Source: Streptosporangium saharense
GTDB taxonomy: Bacteria; Actinomycetota; Actinomycetes; Streptosporangiales; Streptosporangiaceae
Assembly (NCBI RefSeq): GCF_014203715.1
Contig: NZ_JACHJP010000003.1
Coordinates: 372,001 to 436,000, forward strand
Direction: 5' to 3'
DNA length: 64,000 nt
Of this stretch, positions 42,287 through 50,022 are shown piece by piece. The position numbers and the translations under genes are program-made. The notes under the pieces are model-generated. The model did not search any database and was not told the origin of the DNA. It saw only the letters and a program-made list of their open reading frames with translations. Position 1 is the first letter of the stretch, and each line of letters starts with the position of its first letter.

Positions 42287-42526
42287 ATGACCGAAGACGA
42301 GTACGAACAGCGCGTGATCGACGTGCTCATCAGCACCCACCCCGGCTGGTACTACGAGCAGCGTGACCTGCCCGGACTGCCCCGGTGGTGGGCCACCCGG
42401 TACTACCCGCTGCGGCCCGACCAGCGCAGGGCCGGGGCCAGGGACGTGCTGGGCCGTACCAGCCTGCGGCGGCTGTCCAGTGCGCTGGCTCGGCACGACG
42501 AGATCCTCCACCGACTGCGTTACTGA
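42287..42526 (+). CDS. Small hypothetical protein, cluster member 4
   Basis: 79 residues from the ATG at 42287. Core: STHPGWYYEQRDLPGLPRWWATRYY, then GRTSLRRLSSALARHDEIL (segments). It repeats the HPGW, W-x-A-x-R and terminal helix pattern of members 1-3. The N-terminus (MTEDEYEQRVIDVLI) is an amphipathic helix not seen in member 1. It ends 11 bp before the BldC-like gene, so the two are co-transcribed. Confidence 0.8.
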   Translation: MTEDEYEQRVIDVLISTHPGWYYEQRDLPGLPRWWATRYYPLRPDQRRAGARDVLGRTSLRRLSSALARHDEILHRLRY

Positions 42527-42537
42527 AGGAAGCCCCC

Positions 42538-42729
42538 ATGTCCGCGAACAAGAACGACACCGGCCCTGCGGAACGGCTCCTCACCCCCGGCGAGGTGGCC
42601 CATATCTTCGGGGTGGACCCCAAGACCGTCAACCGCTGGTCCCTCACGGGGAAGATCCCCTCGTTGAAAACCCCCGGCGGACAGCGCCGCTACCGCGAGA
42701 CCGACATCAACGCCCTGCTGAACGGCTGA
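42538..42729 (+). CDS. BldC-like MerR-type DNA-binding protein
   Basis: 63 residues, GAAGGA ribosome-binding site. LLTPGEVAHIFGVDPKTVNRWSLTGKIPSLKTPGGQRRYRETDINALL (in segments) is the winged-helix of BldC, a developmental regulator that binds DNA as cooperative head-to-tail oligomers. It differs from canonical BldC in the recognition helix (VNRWSLTGK versus VTRWAKAGK) and lacks the C-terminal tail, so it is a paralogue rather than bldC itself. The IS remnant begins 18 bp after its stop. Confidence 0.87.
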   Translation: MSANKNDTGPAERLLTPGEVAHIFGVDPKTVNRWSLTGKIPSLKTPGGQRRYRETDINALLNG

Positions 42730-42746
42730 ACGCCGTCCAGGTCCGG

Positions 42747-43318
42747 CTAGTGGCGTGTCACGAACTGGTCCATGAGCGGATCGGGGAGTTGGCCGCGAAG
42801 CTGACCGTGGGCCGGGCGTGCCGGTTGTGCCAGCGGATGTAGGCGCGATGGCGGCTGATCGAGGTCATCAGCCGCAACTCGATCAGGTGGGTGGCGAGCT
42901 TGGACAGGCTCCGGGTGGAGAAGCCGGTGAGGCCCCACTCGGCGGGGGTCGTCCGGGCGATCAGGCAGATGCGCTCGCGCACCCGCTCACTGGTCCTGCG
43001 TGGACGACCTCCGCTCCATTCCGGGTCCAAGGCCTCGAACCCCCGCTCGTTGAACACGTGCACCACCTGGCGCGCGTAGTCGTCACTGACCTGCGTCAAC
43101 GACGTGATCGCCGAAGCCGACTGTCCTTCGCGGACATCAGCACCACGATCGCTCGCCGCAGCTTCACCGGATCCTTGGCAGGCGCCGTCCCTCCTCCATC
43201 GTCAGCGCACGGACGAATATCTCGGATTTACGTGCCATGACCACTTCCCAGAACTACTCCGGGACTGCTCACCCGCCGAGATCAAATAGCCCAGCAAGGT
43301 TCAGTGACACGCCACTAG
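42747..43318 (-). mobile_element. Internally deleted IS630-family element
   Basis: 572 bp between inverted CTAGTGGCGTGTCAC ends. It carries the beginning and end of an IS630 transposase but not the DDE catalytic middle. It is too short to move alone but keeps both ends, so it could be mobilised by a related transposase elsewhere. Confidence 0.8.
42758..43238 (-). pseudogene. IS630-family transposase, frameshifted and deleted
   Basis: The ATG at 43238 starts MARKSEIFVRALTMEEG, the family N-terminus, then a frameshift stops it after 24 residues. In another frame the HTH continues (DDYARQVVHVFNERGFEALDP, WSGGRPRRTSERVRERICLIA, WGLTGFSTRSLSKLATHLIE). It then jumps directly to the family C-terminus (AYIRWHNRHA, SPIRSWT). 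Roughly 200 residues holding the DDE catalytic triad are missing. It is non-functional. Confidence 0.85.
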
Positions 43319-43370
43319 ACTCGTGCCGGGCCGCAGGCCGCACGACTCTCACACCATCCATTGGGGTCTC

Positions 43371-44927
43371 ATGTCCGGCGCAACATTCATCTCCACGACA
43401 ATTCCGTACGTCAACGCGAAGCCACACCTCGGCCACGCGCTTGAGTATGTGCAGGCGGACGCGTACGCCCGGCACCGGGCGCGCCAGGGTGATGACGTGC
43501 TGTTCATGAGCGGTTCCGACGAGAACAGCCTCAAAAACGTACTGTCCGCGGAACGGCTGAACATCTCCACCCGCGAGCTGGTGGACACCAATGTCGTCTA
43601 TTTCGAGCGCCTGATCGAGCATCTGGATCTGCGTGTGGACCACTTTGTGCGCACCAGTGTCGACATCGACCACATCAAAGGTGCGACCGAGTTCTGGCGA
43701 CGTATGGAGAAGTCCGGCGACATCTATTCCAAGGAGTACGAGGGCCTCTACTGCGTCGGCTGCGAGCAGTTCTACGGCGAGGCCGAACTGGTCGAGGGAA
43801 AGTGCCCCGAGCACCTCACGGTGCCGGAGCTCGTTCGGGAGCGGAACTACTTCTTCCGCCTGTCGCGCTACCAGGACGCGCTACTTGAGGTGATCGAGTC
43901 CGGGGCGCTGGCCGTCTGGCCCGCGTCGCGGATGAACGAGGTGACCAGCTTCATCCGGGGTGGCCTTGCGGACATCAGCATCTCGCGTTCGATTGAGCGG
44001 GCGCGCGGCTGGGGAATCCCGGTGCCCGGGGATCCCGGTCAGGTCATGTACGTGTGGATCGACGCCCTGACCAACTACGTCAACGGCCTCGGATTCGTCC
44101 GCGACGCTGAGGGCTACCACAAGTACTGGGAGAACGCCGACCGCCGGGTGCACGCCGTCGGCAAGGGCGTGATCCGATTCCACGCGGTGTACTGGCCGGC
44201 GATGCTCTTGTCGGCCAGAGTGCCGCTGCCCACCGACGTCGTGGTGCACGGGTATATCACTCTGTCCGGCCAGAAGCTCAGCAAGTCCCTCGGCAACGTC
44301 GTCGACCCGGCCGAGCTGGTCCAGCAGGTCGGCACGGACGCGGTCCGCTACTACCTCCTCGCCGACATCTCGCCGTTCCTTGACGGTGACTTCAGCGAGG
44401 AGCGGATGGTCAGCCGGTACAACTCCGACCTCGCCAACGGTCTCGGCAACCTGGTGAGCCGGGTGACAAGCATGGTCACGCGCTACCGCGACGGAATCGT
44501 GCCCGAAGGCGGCGCCGTGACCGAAGCCGACACGGCCCTGGTGAATCAGGTGGCGGCGAGCACGGCCGAGGCCACCGCGGCCATGGACCGCTTCGATGGC
44601 CGCGAGGCTCTCGCCCGGATCTGGGATCTGGTCCGGCACACGAACGCGTACATCGATGGGCGCGCCCCCTGGCACCTGGCGAAAGCCGACGACGCGGCGT
44701 CACAGGAGGTGCTCGACACGACGCTGCTCCACCTGGTCGGTGCGGTGCGGCGGCTGGGCTGGCTTATCTCGCCGTTCCTGCCCTCGGCCTCCGACGCGAT
44801 CCTCGGATCCCTCGGGGAGAGCCTCAAGTCGGTGTCCGTGGCCGAGCCGTGGCTGGACGGGCTGCCGGGCTGCGGAATCGAGAAGGCTCCGGCGATCTTC
44901 CCCCGGCTGGAGCTGCCGGTCGACTGA
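43371..44927 (+). CDS. metG: Methionyl-tRNA synthetase within IS630 remnants
   Basis: 518 residues from the ATG at 43371. Class I signatures: the HIGH-type HLGH in KPHLGHALEYVQADAYAR near residue 20, and KLSKSLGN near residue 300. One zinc knuckle (YCVGCEQFYGEAELVEGKCPEH, in segments) lies in the connective peptide. VWIDALTNYVNGLGF and the C-terminal anticodon-binding helices are intact. There is no C-terminal EMAP-like extension. It charges tRNA-Met. Its position between IS ends, and the unlikelihood that an essential single copy sits in a transposon, suggest an additional copy; this may confer resistance to a MetRS inhibitor (inference). Confidence 0.93.
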   Translation: MSGATFISTTIPYVNAKPHLGHALEYVQADAYARHRARQGDDVLFMSGSDENSLKNVLSAERLNISTRELVDTNVVYFERLIEHLDLRVDHFVRTSVDIDHIKGATEFWRRMEKSGDIYSKEYEGLYCVGCEQFYGEAELVEGKCPEHLTVPELVRERNYFFRLSRYQDALLEVIESGALAVWPASRMNEVTSFIRGGLADISISRSIERARGWGIPVPGDPGQVMYVWIDALTNYVNGLGFVRDAEGYHKYWENADRRVHAVGKGVIRFHAVYWPAMLLSARVPLPTDVVVHGYITLSGQKLSKSLGNVVDPAELVQQVGTDAVRYYLLADISPFLDGDFSEERMVSRYNSDLANGLGNLVSRVTSMVTRYRDGIVPEGGAVTEADTALVNQVAASTAEATAAMDRFDGREALARIWDLVRHTNAYIDGRAPWHLAKADDAASQEVLDTTLLHLVGAVRRLGWLISPFLPSASDAILGSLGESLKSVSVAEPWLDGLPGCGIEKAPAIFPRLELPVD

Positions 44928-44980
44928 GGCCGGGCCGGGCTCAGCGGGCGTGCCATCGCGCCAGCAGGCCGGCCTCCTCC

Positions 44981-45154
44981 TCCTGGCTGAACTGGATCGA
45001 ATCCGAATTCGCCGCACCGCGTTACTTCGCCCTCAACGGCACCGGCCACCCCAGGCAGAACGCCGCCTACATCCGCTGGCACAACCGGCACGCCCAGCTC
45101 CCCGATCCGCTCATGGACCGGTTATCCCACCAAGGTTGCGTGACACGCCACTAG
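44981..45154 (+). mobile_element. 3' fragment of a second IS630-family element
   Basis: Encodes the transposase end in plus orientation: SWLNWIESEFAA, RYFALNG, then QNAAYIRWHNRHAQ. It closes with the inverted end GTGACACGCCACTAG at 45140-45154. The inner DNA (GGTCCATGAGCGGATCGGGGAG on the minus strand) matches the corresponding end of the left copy apart from an ~18-bp stretch missing on the left. It is in opposite orientation to the left copy. Confidence 0.8.
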
Positions 45155-46092
45155 ACCGGCTCGGCGACCAGTCGCCTGCGGAACACCCAGTAGGACCAGG
45201 CCTGGTAGCCGAGCACGAAGGGCAGCGCGGCCAGGCCGATCCAGGTCAGCACCCCCAGCGTGTACGGGCCCGAGGCCGCCTCGGTGACGGTGAGGTTGGG
45301 CATCGGGGCGGGCCACAGGGCGCCGAAGAGGGCGAGACCGCCCAGCGCGAGACAGGAGGCGGTGGCGGTGAACGCCCAGCCCTCCCTGCCCCGCCAGACC
45401 AGCGCGACCCCGGCGGCCAGGGCGGCCGTCGCGGCCAGCGCGCAGACCCACAGCCATGGCGCCGCGGTCCAGTCGGCGACAGCCGTACGGGCCGAGGGGA
45501 TGCCCGACAGCGCGATGACGGCGGCGGGCACCGCGACCGCGGAGACGGCCATCGCGGTACGGCGGGCACGGGCCCGGACGGCGCCCGTCGTCTTGAGGGC
45601 GACGAAGACCGCGCCGTGCAGCGCGCAGACCGACAGCGAGAACACCCCGCCGACCAGCGCCGCGAGGGCGTCGCCGTGCAGCAGGTCGGCGAAGACGGCG
45701 CCCCACAGGAAGGCGGGCAGCCCGCTGCCGACCATGATGCCCAGGTCGCACCAGGCGCGGTCGGAGGCGTGGTGGACCTTGCCCCGCCATTCGAGGCCGA
45801 CGCCGCGCACGATCAGCCCCGCCAGGACCAGCGTGAGCGGCAGGTAGAACGAGCTGAGCATCCCGGCGTACCACGCGGGGAAGGCGGCGAACATCGCGCC
45901 GACGGCGGTGATCAGCCAGACCTCGTTGCCGTCCCAGACGGGGCCGATCGTGCCGAGCACCTGCCTGCGCTCGGCCTCGTTCCTGGAGAGCGCGGGCGCC
46001 AGCAGGCCGACGCCGAAGTCGAAGCCCTCAAGGACGAAGTAACCGGTCCACAGGAACGCGATGACCGCGAACCAGAAGGTGGTGAGTTCCAT
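45151..46092 (-). CDS. cydB: Cytochrome bd oxidase subunit II
   Basis: 313 residues, about eight transmembrane helices. Typical N-terminus: FWFAVIAFLWTGYFVLEGFDFGVGLL (segments), then GPVWDGNEVWLITA, matching the CydB conserved loop. It pairs with CydA to form the quinol oxidase that reduces O2 to water with high affinity. The start ATG is 10 bp from the cydA stop. The TAG stop codon lies within the CTAG of an IS630 inverted repeat, so the element sits exactly at the end of the gene. The C-terminus (QAWSYWVFRRR) still looks complete. Confidence 0.95.
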   Translation of the reverse strand: MELTTFWFAVIAFLWTGYFVLEGFDFGVGLLAPALSRNEAERRQVLGTIGPVWDGNEVWLITAVGAMFAAFPAWYAGMLSSFYLPLTLVLAGLIVRGVGLEWRGKVHHASDRAWCDLGIMVGSGLPAFLWGAVFADLLHGDALAALVGGVFSLSVCALHGAVFVALKTTGAVRARARRTAMAVSAVAVPAAVIALSGIPSARTAVADWTAAPWLWVCALAATAALAAGVALVWRGREGWAFTATASCLALGGLALFGALWPAPMPNLTVTEAASGPYTLGVLTWIGLAALPFVLGYQAWSYWVFRRRLVAEPV

Positions 46093-46102
46093 GGTCTCCG
46101 CC

Positions 46103-47530
46103 TCAGTACATCAGGGTCGGCTGGAGGTCGGCGGCCGTGTTCCCGCCGACGCCGGAGGGTGCGTCGGGACGGCGCGCGGGGGCGACGGGCTCGGGGCCCG
46201 ACTTGACGTGCCGGACGATGAGTACGGCCTCGGCCAGCGCGAGCGCGCCGTACAGGGCCGTGAACAGGGCGAGGGAGACGGCGACCTCGCCGAGTCCGAC
46301 GCCGGGGGAGACACTGGCCGCGGTGAGCAGTTCGCCCTGGACAGTCCATGGCTGGCGGCCGATCTCGCTGAGCAGCCAGCCCGCGACCACCGCGAGGGTC
46401 GGCAGCGGCAGGGCGAGCAGGAACGCGCGGGCCAGCCACGAGGGCACCTGACGCGGGTTCCGCTTCCTGCGTCCCCTGGTCAGCCACAGGCCGAGGAAGG
46501 CCAGGCCGACCGTCGCGAGGCCGAAGACGATCATCACGCGGAAGGACCAGAAGACCACCGGCATGTTGGGCCGGTAGTCGGCAGGGCCGAACTGCTGGGT
46601 GAAGCGTTTCTGGAGGTCCTCGGTGCCCTGGACCACGGCGTTCGGGTCGTTGGTGGACAGGAGGCTGAGCATCATGGGGATCTCGACGCCGGGCACCGGG
46701 GAGAACGGCGCCCCCGCGGTGTCGTGCCTGAGCCCTTCGGCGGCGGCGAGCTTCATCGGCTGCTGCTCGTACATCAGCTTGGCGGAGGTGTCACCGCTGA
46801 CCGCGACGACGGCTCCCGCGATGGCCGTCATGACCAGCGCCGCCCGGATCGGGGTCCGCCACATGTCGGCGCCGCGCCGTACCGGCCGGGTGCGGTCGGG
46901 GTCGCGCCGCTCGCGCAGGACGTGGTAGCCGCACACCGCCAGCACGAACCCGCCCGCGACCACGAAGGAGGCCGCCACCACGTGCGGCACCTGGGCGGTC
47001 GCGGTCGGGTTGGTCAGCACCGCCCACAGGTCCGTCATGCGGGCCCTGCCGTCCACGACCTCGTAGCCGACCGGGTGCTTCATCCACGCGTTGGCGGCCA
47101 GGATGAAGTAGGCCGACAGGTTGGAGCCGATCACCGCGGCCCAGATGGTGGCCAGGTGGACCCGCTTGGGGAGCCGGTCCCAGCCGAAGATCCACAGCCC
47201 GAGGAATGTCGACTCCAGGAAGAAGGCGAGCAGGGCCTCAAGGGCGAGCGGGGCGCCGAAGACGTCGCCGACGAAGACCGAGTACTCGCTCCAGTTCATG
47301 CCGAACTGGAACTCCTGCACGATGCCGGTGACCACGCCCATCGCGAAGTTGATCAGGAACAGTTTCCCGAAGAACTTCGTCAGTCTCAGGTAGTGCTCCT
47401 TGCCGGTACGGTGCCATGCGGTCTGCAACCCGGCCACGAAGACGCCGAGGCCGATCGTCAGAGGTACGAAAAGAAAGTGGTAAACGGTGGTGACCCCGAA
47501 CTGCCACCGTGCCAGGTCTAGTGCGTCCAT
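46103..47530 (-). CDS. cydA: Cytochrome bd oxidase subunit I
   Basis: 475 residues from the ATG at 47530 (GAGGGGAAG ribosome-binding site). Conserved: LARWQFGVTTVYHFLFVPLTIGLG with the heme His at the N-terminus (segments), VTGIVQEFQFGMNWSEYS, EALLAFFLESTFLGLW, and the Q-loop region with GRQPWTVQGELLT. The upstream region carries three tandem CTAC-N5-GTAG palindromes 24-66 bp before the start, indicating strong repression or induction of the operon. No cydDC genes are in the window. Confidence 0.95.
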   Translation of the reverse strand: MDALDLARWQFGVTTVYHFLFVPLTIGLGVFVAGLQTAWHRTGKEHYLRLTKFFGKLFLINFAMGVVTGIVQEFQFGMNWSEYSVFVGDVFGAPLALEALLAFFLESTFLGLWIFGWDRLPKRVHLATIWAAVIGSNLSAYFILAANAWMKHPVGYEVVDGRARMTDLWAVLTNPTATAQVPHVVAASFVVAGGFVLAVCGYHVLRERRDPDRTRPVRRGADMWRTPIRAALVMTAIAGAVVAVSGDTSAKLMYEQQPMKLAAAEGLRHDTAGAPFSPVPGVEIPMMLSLLSTNDPNAVVQGTEDLQKRFTQQFGPADYRPNMPVVFWSFRVMIVFGLATVGLAFLGLWLTRGRRKRNPRQVPSWLARAFLLALPLPTLAVVAGWLLSEIGRQPWTVQGELLTAASVSPGVGLGEVAVSLALFTALYGALALAEAVLIVRHVKSGPEPVAPARRPDAPSGVGGNTAADLQPTLMY

Positions 47531-47553
47531 CTTCCCCTCGCGGGCCTGGAGCT

Positions 47554-47596
47554 CTACAACTCGTAGTTCTACTATTAGTAGTACTACACGTTGTAG
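47554..47596. promoter_or_regulatory. Three tandem CTAC-N5-GTAG operators upstream of cydAB
   Basis: CTACAACTCGTAG at 47554-47566, CTACTATTAGTAG at 47569-47581 and CTACACGTTGTAG at 47584-47596. Each is a 13-bp palindrome and they repeat every 15 bp. The half-site resembles BlaI/MecI/CopY-type winged-helix repressor operators (TACTACA/TGTAGTA). AT-rich in a GC-rich region, directly upstream of cydA. Confidence 0.85.
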
Positions 47597-47919
47597 AGCA
47601 TTGAGGGGGGTTGGCGCCGCGAGCACATGCGATCTCTGTCACACGGCCCGGTAGGAGACCGCACATCTCCTCCGAGCCAAGATCGTCCCCTCCGGCTCGC
47701 GGCGCCTGCTTTCCCCGTGCAACCGGGGCCCCGCGCCCCGGACGTCCCCGGCGGGCGGGGTGCGCGCCCCACCTCGCCGGGGGAGGGCTCGCGGGTCACC
47801 AGGTCCCGCGAGCACATGACCATCGTCGGTCACGCGACCCCCACGGGTCGTCAGCCGCCGGAATGACTCCGGGGTACGTCGGGCGGCGGACCCGCCTCCT
47901 CACCAAGACGCACGGGCGA
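47597..47919. other. Intergenic region between deacetylase and cyd operon
   Basis: No gene supported. Several short frames exist but lack ribosome-binding sites and coding bias. GC-rich self-complementary stretches (near 47725-47775) may end transcription from the deacetylase gene. Confidence 0.4.
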
Positions 47920-48774
47920 CTACCGCAGCGCGGCCTTCAGGTAGGCCTCCAGGTTGCCCAGCTCGAAGCCCCTGCGTTCGATCTTGTCCACGAGGATGCG
48001 GAAGTCCTTCGACAGGTTGGGCCTGAAGTGCAGCAGCAGCACGTCGCCGGGGCGCAGCTTCTTGTCCGGCACCTGGTAGGCGATCTTCCCGCCCGGCTGC
48101 ACGGTCGCGGTCCACAGCAGCAGGGCGTCGATCCCGCAGGACTTGGCGGCCCTGCGGGTCAGGGAGTTCTGGTTGCCGAACGGCGGGCGCAGCAGCGTCG
48201 GCGCCCTGCCGGTCTGCTTGCGGATCACCGTCGAGGCGCCGCAGATCTCGGCCCGCTGCCCCTCGTACCCCAGCGTGACCAGGTTCGGATGGGTCAGCGT
48301 GTGGTTCTCGATGGGCGAGCCCGCGTCCCGCAGGTCGCGCATGTATCCCCACTTGCCCGCGCCGAGGAACCTGCCGCCCTGGGCGGTCGGGTCGGTGGCG
48401 CCCCTGGCCTCGACGGCGTCGCGGGTGACGAAGGCCGTGATCGGGACCCTGCGGTCGCGGACCTGGGCGAGGAAGCCGGGGTCCTGCTCCCAGCCGTCGT
48501 CGATGGTGAGGAAGACCACCTTCCTGGTGGTCGGGATCGAGCTGACCACCGGGGGCAGCCCGTCGGCGGTTTTGGGGATCCGGCCGACCTCCCCGGGCCT
48601 GGGCGTCGCGCCGGACGGTCCCTGCGGGCGGGCGGGGGACGGCTTCGCCGACGGCTCCGCTGCCGGTTTCCCCTCCTTGGCCGATCCGGCTGGTCCCGCC
48701 GCGCACGCCGCGCTCGCCACCAGGGCCGTGAACACGGCCGCCGTCCTGATCGCCCACGACGTCCCCGAAGTCAT
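47920..48774 (-). CDS. Secreted polysaccharide deacetylase (NodB-type)
   Basis: 284 residues from the ATG at 48774. The N-terminal signal (TAAVFTALVASAACAAG) suggests export, perhaps as a lipoprotein through the Cys. A Pro/Ala/Lys linker follows (residues ~30-65). The NodB domain has VVFLTIDDGWEQDP (catalytic Asp, metal Asp), ENHTLTHPNL (metal His pair), and LLRPPFGNQNSLTR, then GDVLLLHF near the end. It likely deacetylates a cell-wall or capsule glycan. Monocistronic. Confidence 0.9.
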   Translation of the reverse strand: MTSGTSWAIRTAAVFTALVASAACAAGPAGSAKEGKPAAEPSAKPSPARPQGPSGATPRPGEVGRIPKTADGLPPVVSSIPTTRKVVFLTIDDGWEQDPGFLAQVRDRRVPITAFVTRDAVEARGATDPTAQGGRFLGAGKWGYMRDLRDAGSPIENHTLTHPNLVTLGYEGQRAEICGASTVIRKQTGRAPTLLRPPFGNQNSLTRRAAKSCGIDALLLWTATVQPGGKIAYQVPDKKLRPGDVLLLHFRPNLSKDFRILVDKIERRGFELGNLEAYLKAALR

Positions 48775-48976
48775 GGGCCACCATCCTGCCAGTAACAGAA
48801 GCCTCAACTGGCTGTTAAACCCCTGAACTCCCTGTGAAACCCCCCATAACCCCTGCATCGGGGTAGGGCCAGCACTACCACCGGGCGGGGTGGCCACGGG
48901 GGTCCGCCACCCCCGCCGCGCCCGCGATCCTGTGGCGGGGGCGCCATTTCCGGCATCCGCGGACCAAGGGGGAAAC

Positions 48977-50005
48977 GTGCCCGAAAAGACCATGACCAGG
49001 AGCGCGAGGGGCAGCGACTTCGCGCGCCTGTCGCGCCGCGTCACCGAGGCGGGGCTGCTGGACCCGCGGCCCGGTTACTACGCCCTGCGGCTGGGGATCG
49101 TGGGCGGCCTCTACCTCGGGGGCTGGGCCGCCTTCTTCGTGGTCGGCGACTCCTGGTACCAACTGCTCGTCGCGGTCTTCCTCGCCGTGGTGTTCGCCCA
49201 GGTCGCGCTGGTCGCCCACGACCTGGCCCACCGGCAGGTCCTGCGCGCCAGAAGCGCCGCAGAGGCCGCCGGTCTGGTCGCGGGCAACCTGGCGATCGGC
49301 ATGAGCTACGGCTGGTGGATGGACAAGCACACCCGCCACCACGCCAATCCCAACCACGCCGACCACGATCCCGACGTCGCCCCCGACGTCCTGGTCTGGT
49401 CCAGGGAGCAGGCGGCCGAGAGCAGGGGCCTGGCCAGGCTCATCGGCGGCTGGCAGGCCTACCTGTTCTTCCCGCTGCTCACCCTGGAGGGCTTCAACCT
49501 GCACGTGTCGAGCTTCAGGGCGCTGACCCGTCCCCACCTGCGGCGCAGGGGACTTGAGGCGGCGCTGCTGACCGTGCACGTCGTGGCCTATCTCGGCGTG
49601 CTGTTCACCGTGCTCTCGCCGGGCCTGGCGGTGGCCTTCCTGCTCGTCCACCAGGCGGTCTTCGGTGTCTACCTGGGCTGCACCTTCGCCCCCAACCACA
49701 AGGGGATGCCGATGCCGAGCGACGAGGACAAGCTCGACTTCCTCAGGAAGCAGGTGCTGACCTCGCGCAACGTGCGCGGCGGCCGGGTGGTCGACACCCT
49801 GCTCGGTGGCCTGAACTACCAGATCGAGCACCACCTGTTCCCCGGCATGCCGACCCCCAACCTGCGCCGCGCCCAGCCGATCGTCAGGAGGTACTGCGCG
49901 GAACTGGGCGTCCCCTACCTGGAGTGCGGCCTGTTCGAGTCGTACGGCCAGGCCCTGCGGCACCTGCACGAGGCGGGTGAGCCGTTGCGGACCGGGCGCG
50001 CCTGA
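48977..50005 (+). CDS. Membrane fatty-acid desaturase
   Basis: 342 residues from a GTG at 48977 (GGGGGAAA ribosome-binding site). Histidine boxes in order: HDLAH near residue 80, HTRHHANPNH near residue 117, and NYQIEHHLFP near residue 280. These bind the di-iron centre of the acyl-CoA/acyl-lipid desaturase group; the QIEHH third box is usual in front-end and delta-type desaturases. About four to five transmembrane helices. Electron donor unknown. Followed by the CoxG-like gene after 17 bp. Confidence 0.9.
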   Translation: MPEKTMTRSARGSDFARLSRRVTEAGLLDPRPGYYALRLGIVGGLYLGGWAAFFVVGDSWYQLLVAVFLAVVFAQVALVAHDLAHRQVLRARSAAEAAGLVAGNLAIGMSYGWWMDKHTRHHANPNHADHDPDVAPDVLVWSREQAAESRGLARLIGGWQAYLFFPLLTLEGFNLHVSSFRALTRPHLRRRGLEAALLTVHVVAYLGVLFTVLSPGLAVAFLLVHQAVFGVYLGCTFAPNHKGMPMPSDEDKLDFLRKQVLTSRNVRGGRVVDTLLGGLNYQIEHHLFPGMPTPNLRRAQPIVRRYCAELGVPYLECGLFESYGQALRHLHEAGEPLRTGRA

Positions 50006-50022
50006 CGGCCTATGGTGCTGTG

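Larger units (their letters stand above)
42747..45154. mobile_element. Composite IS630-like unit enclosing metG
   Basis: Three copies of the end sequence CTAGTGGCGTGTCAC are present: at 42747-42761, inverted at 43304-43318, and inverted at 45140-45154. The first two bound a shrunken IS copy (minus-strand transposase). The third ends a fragment of a second copy in plus orientation. The metG gene lies between, so the whole resembles a composite transposon with inverted IS arms that has since decayed. IS630/Tc1 elements insert at TA, consistent with CTAG at each end. Confidence 0.65.

Noticed and set aside
43319..43370. Possible T-box or other riboswitch ahead of metG
   Set aside because: Only ~50 bp lie between the IS end and the start codon, and no T-box sequence or specifier-loop layout is seen.
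47627..47866. 79-aa ORF between the deacetylase and the cyd operators
   Set aside because: No ribosome-binding site and no typical codon bias or motif.
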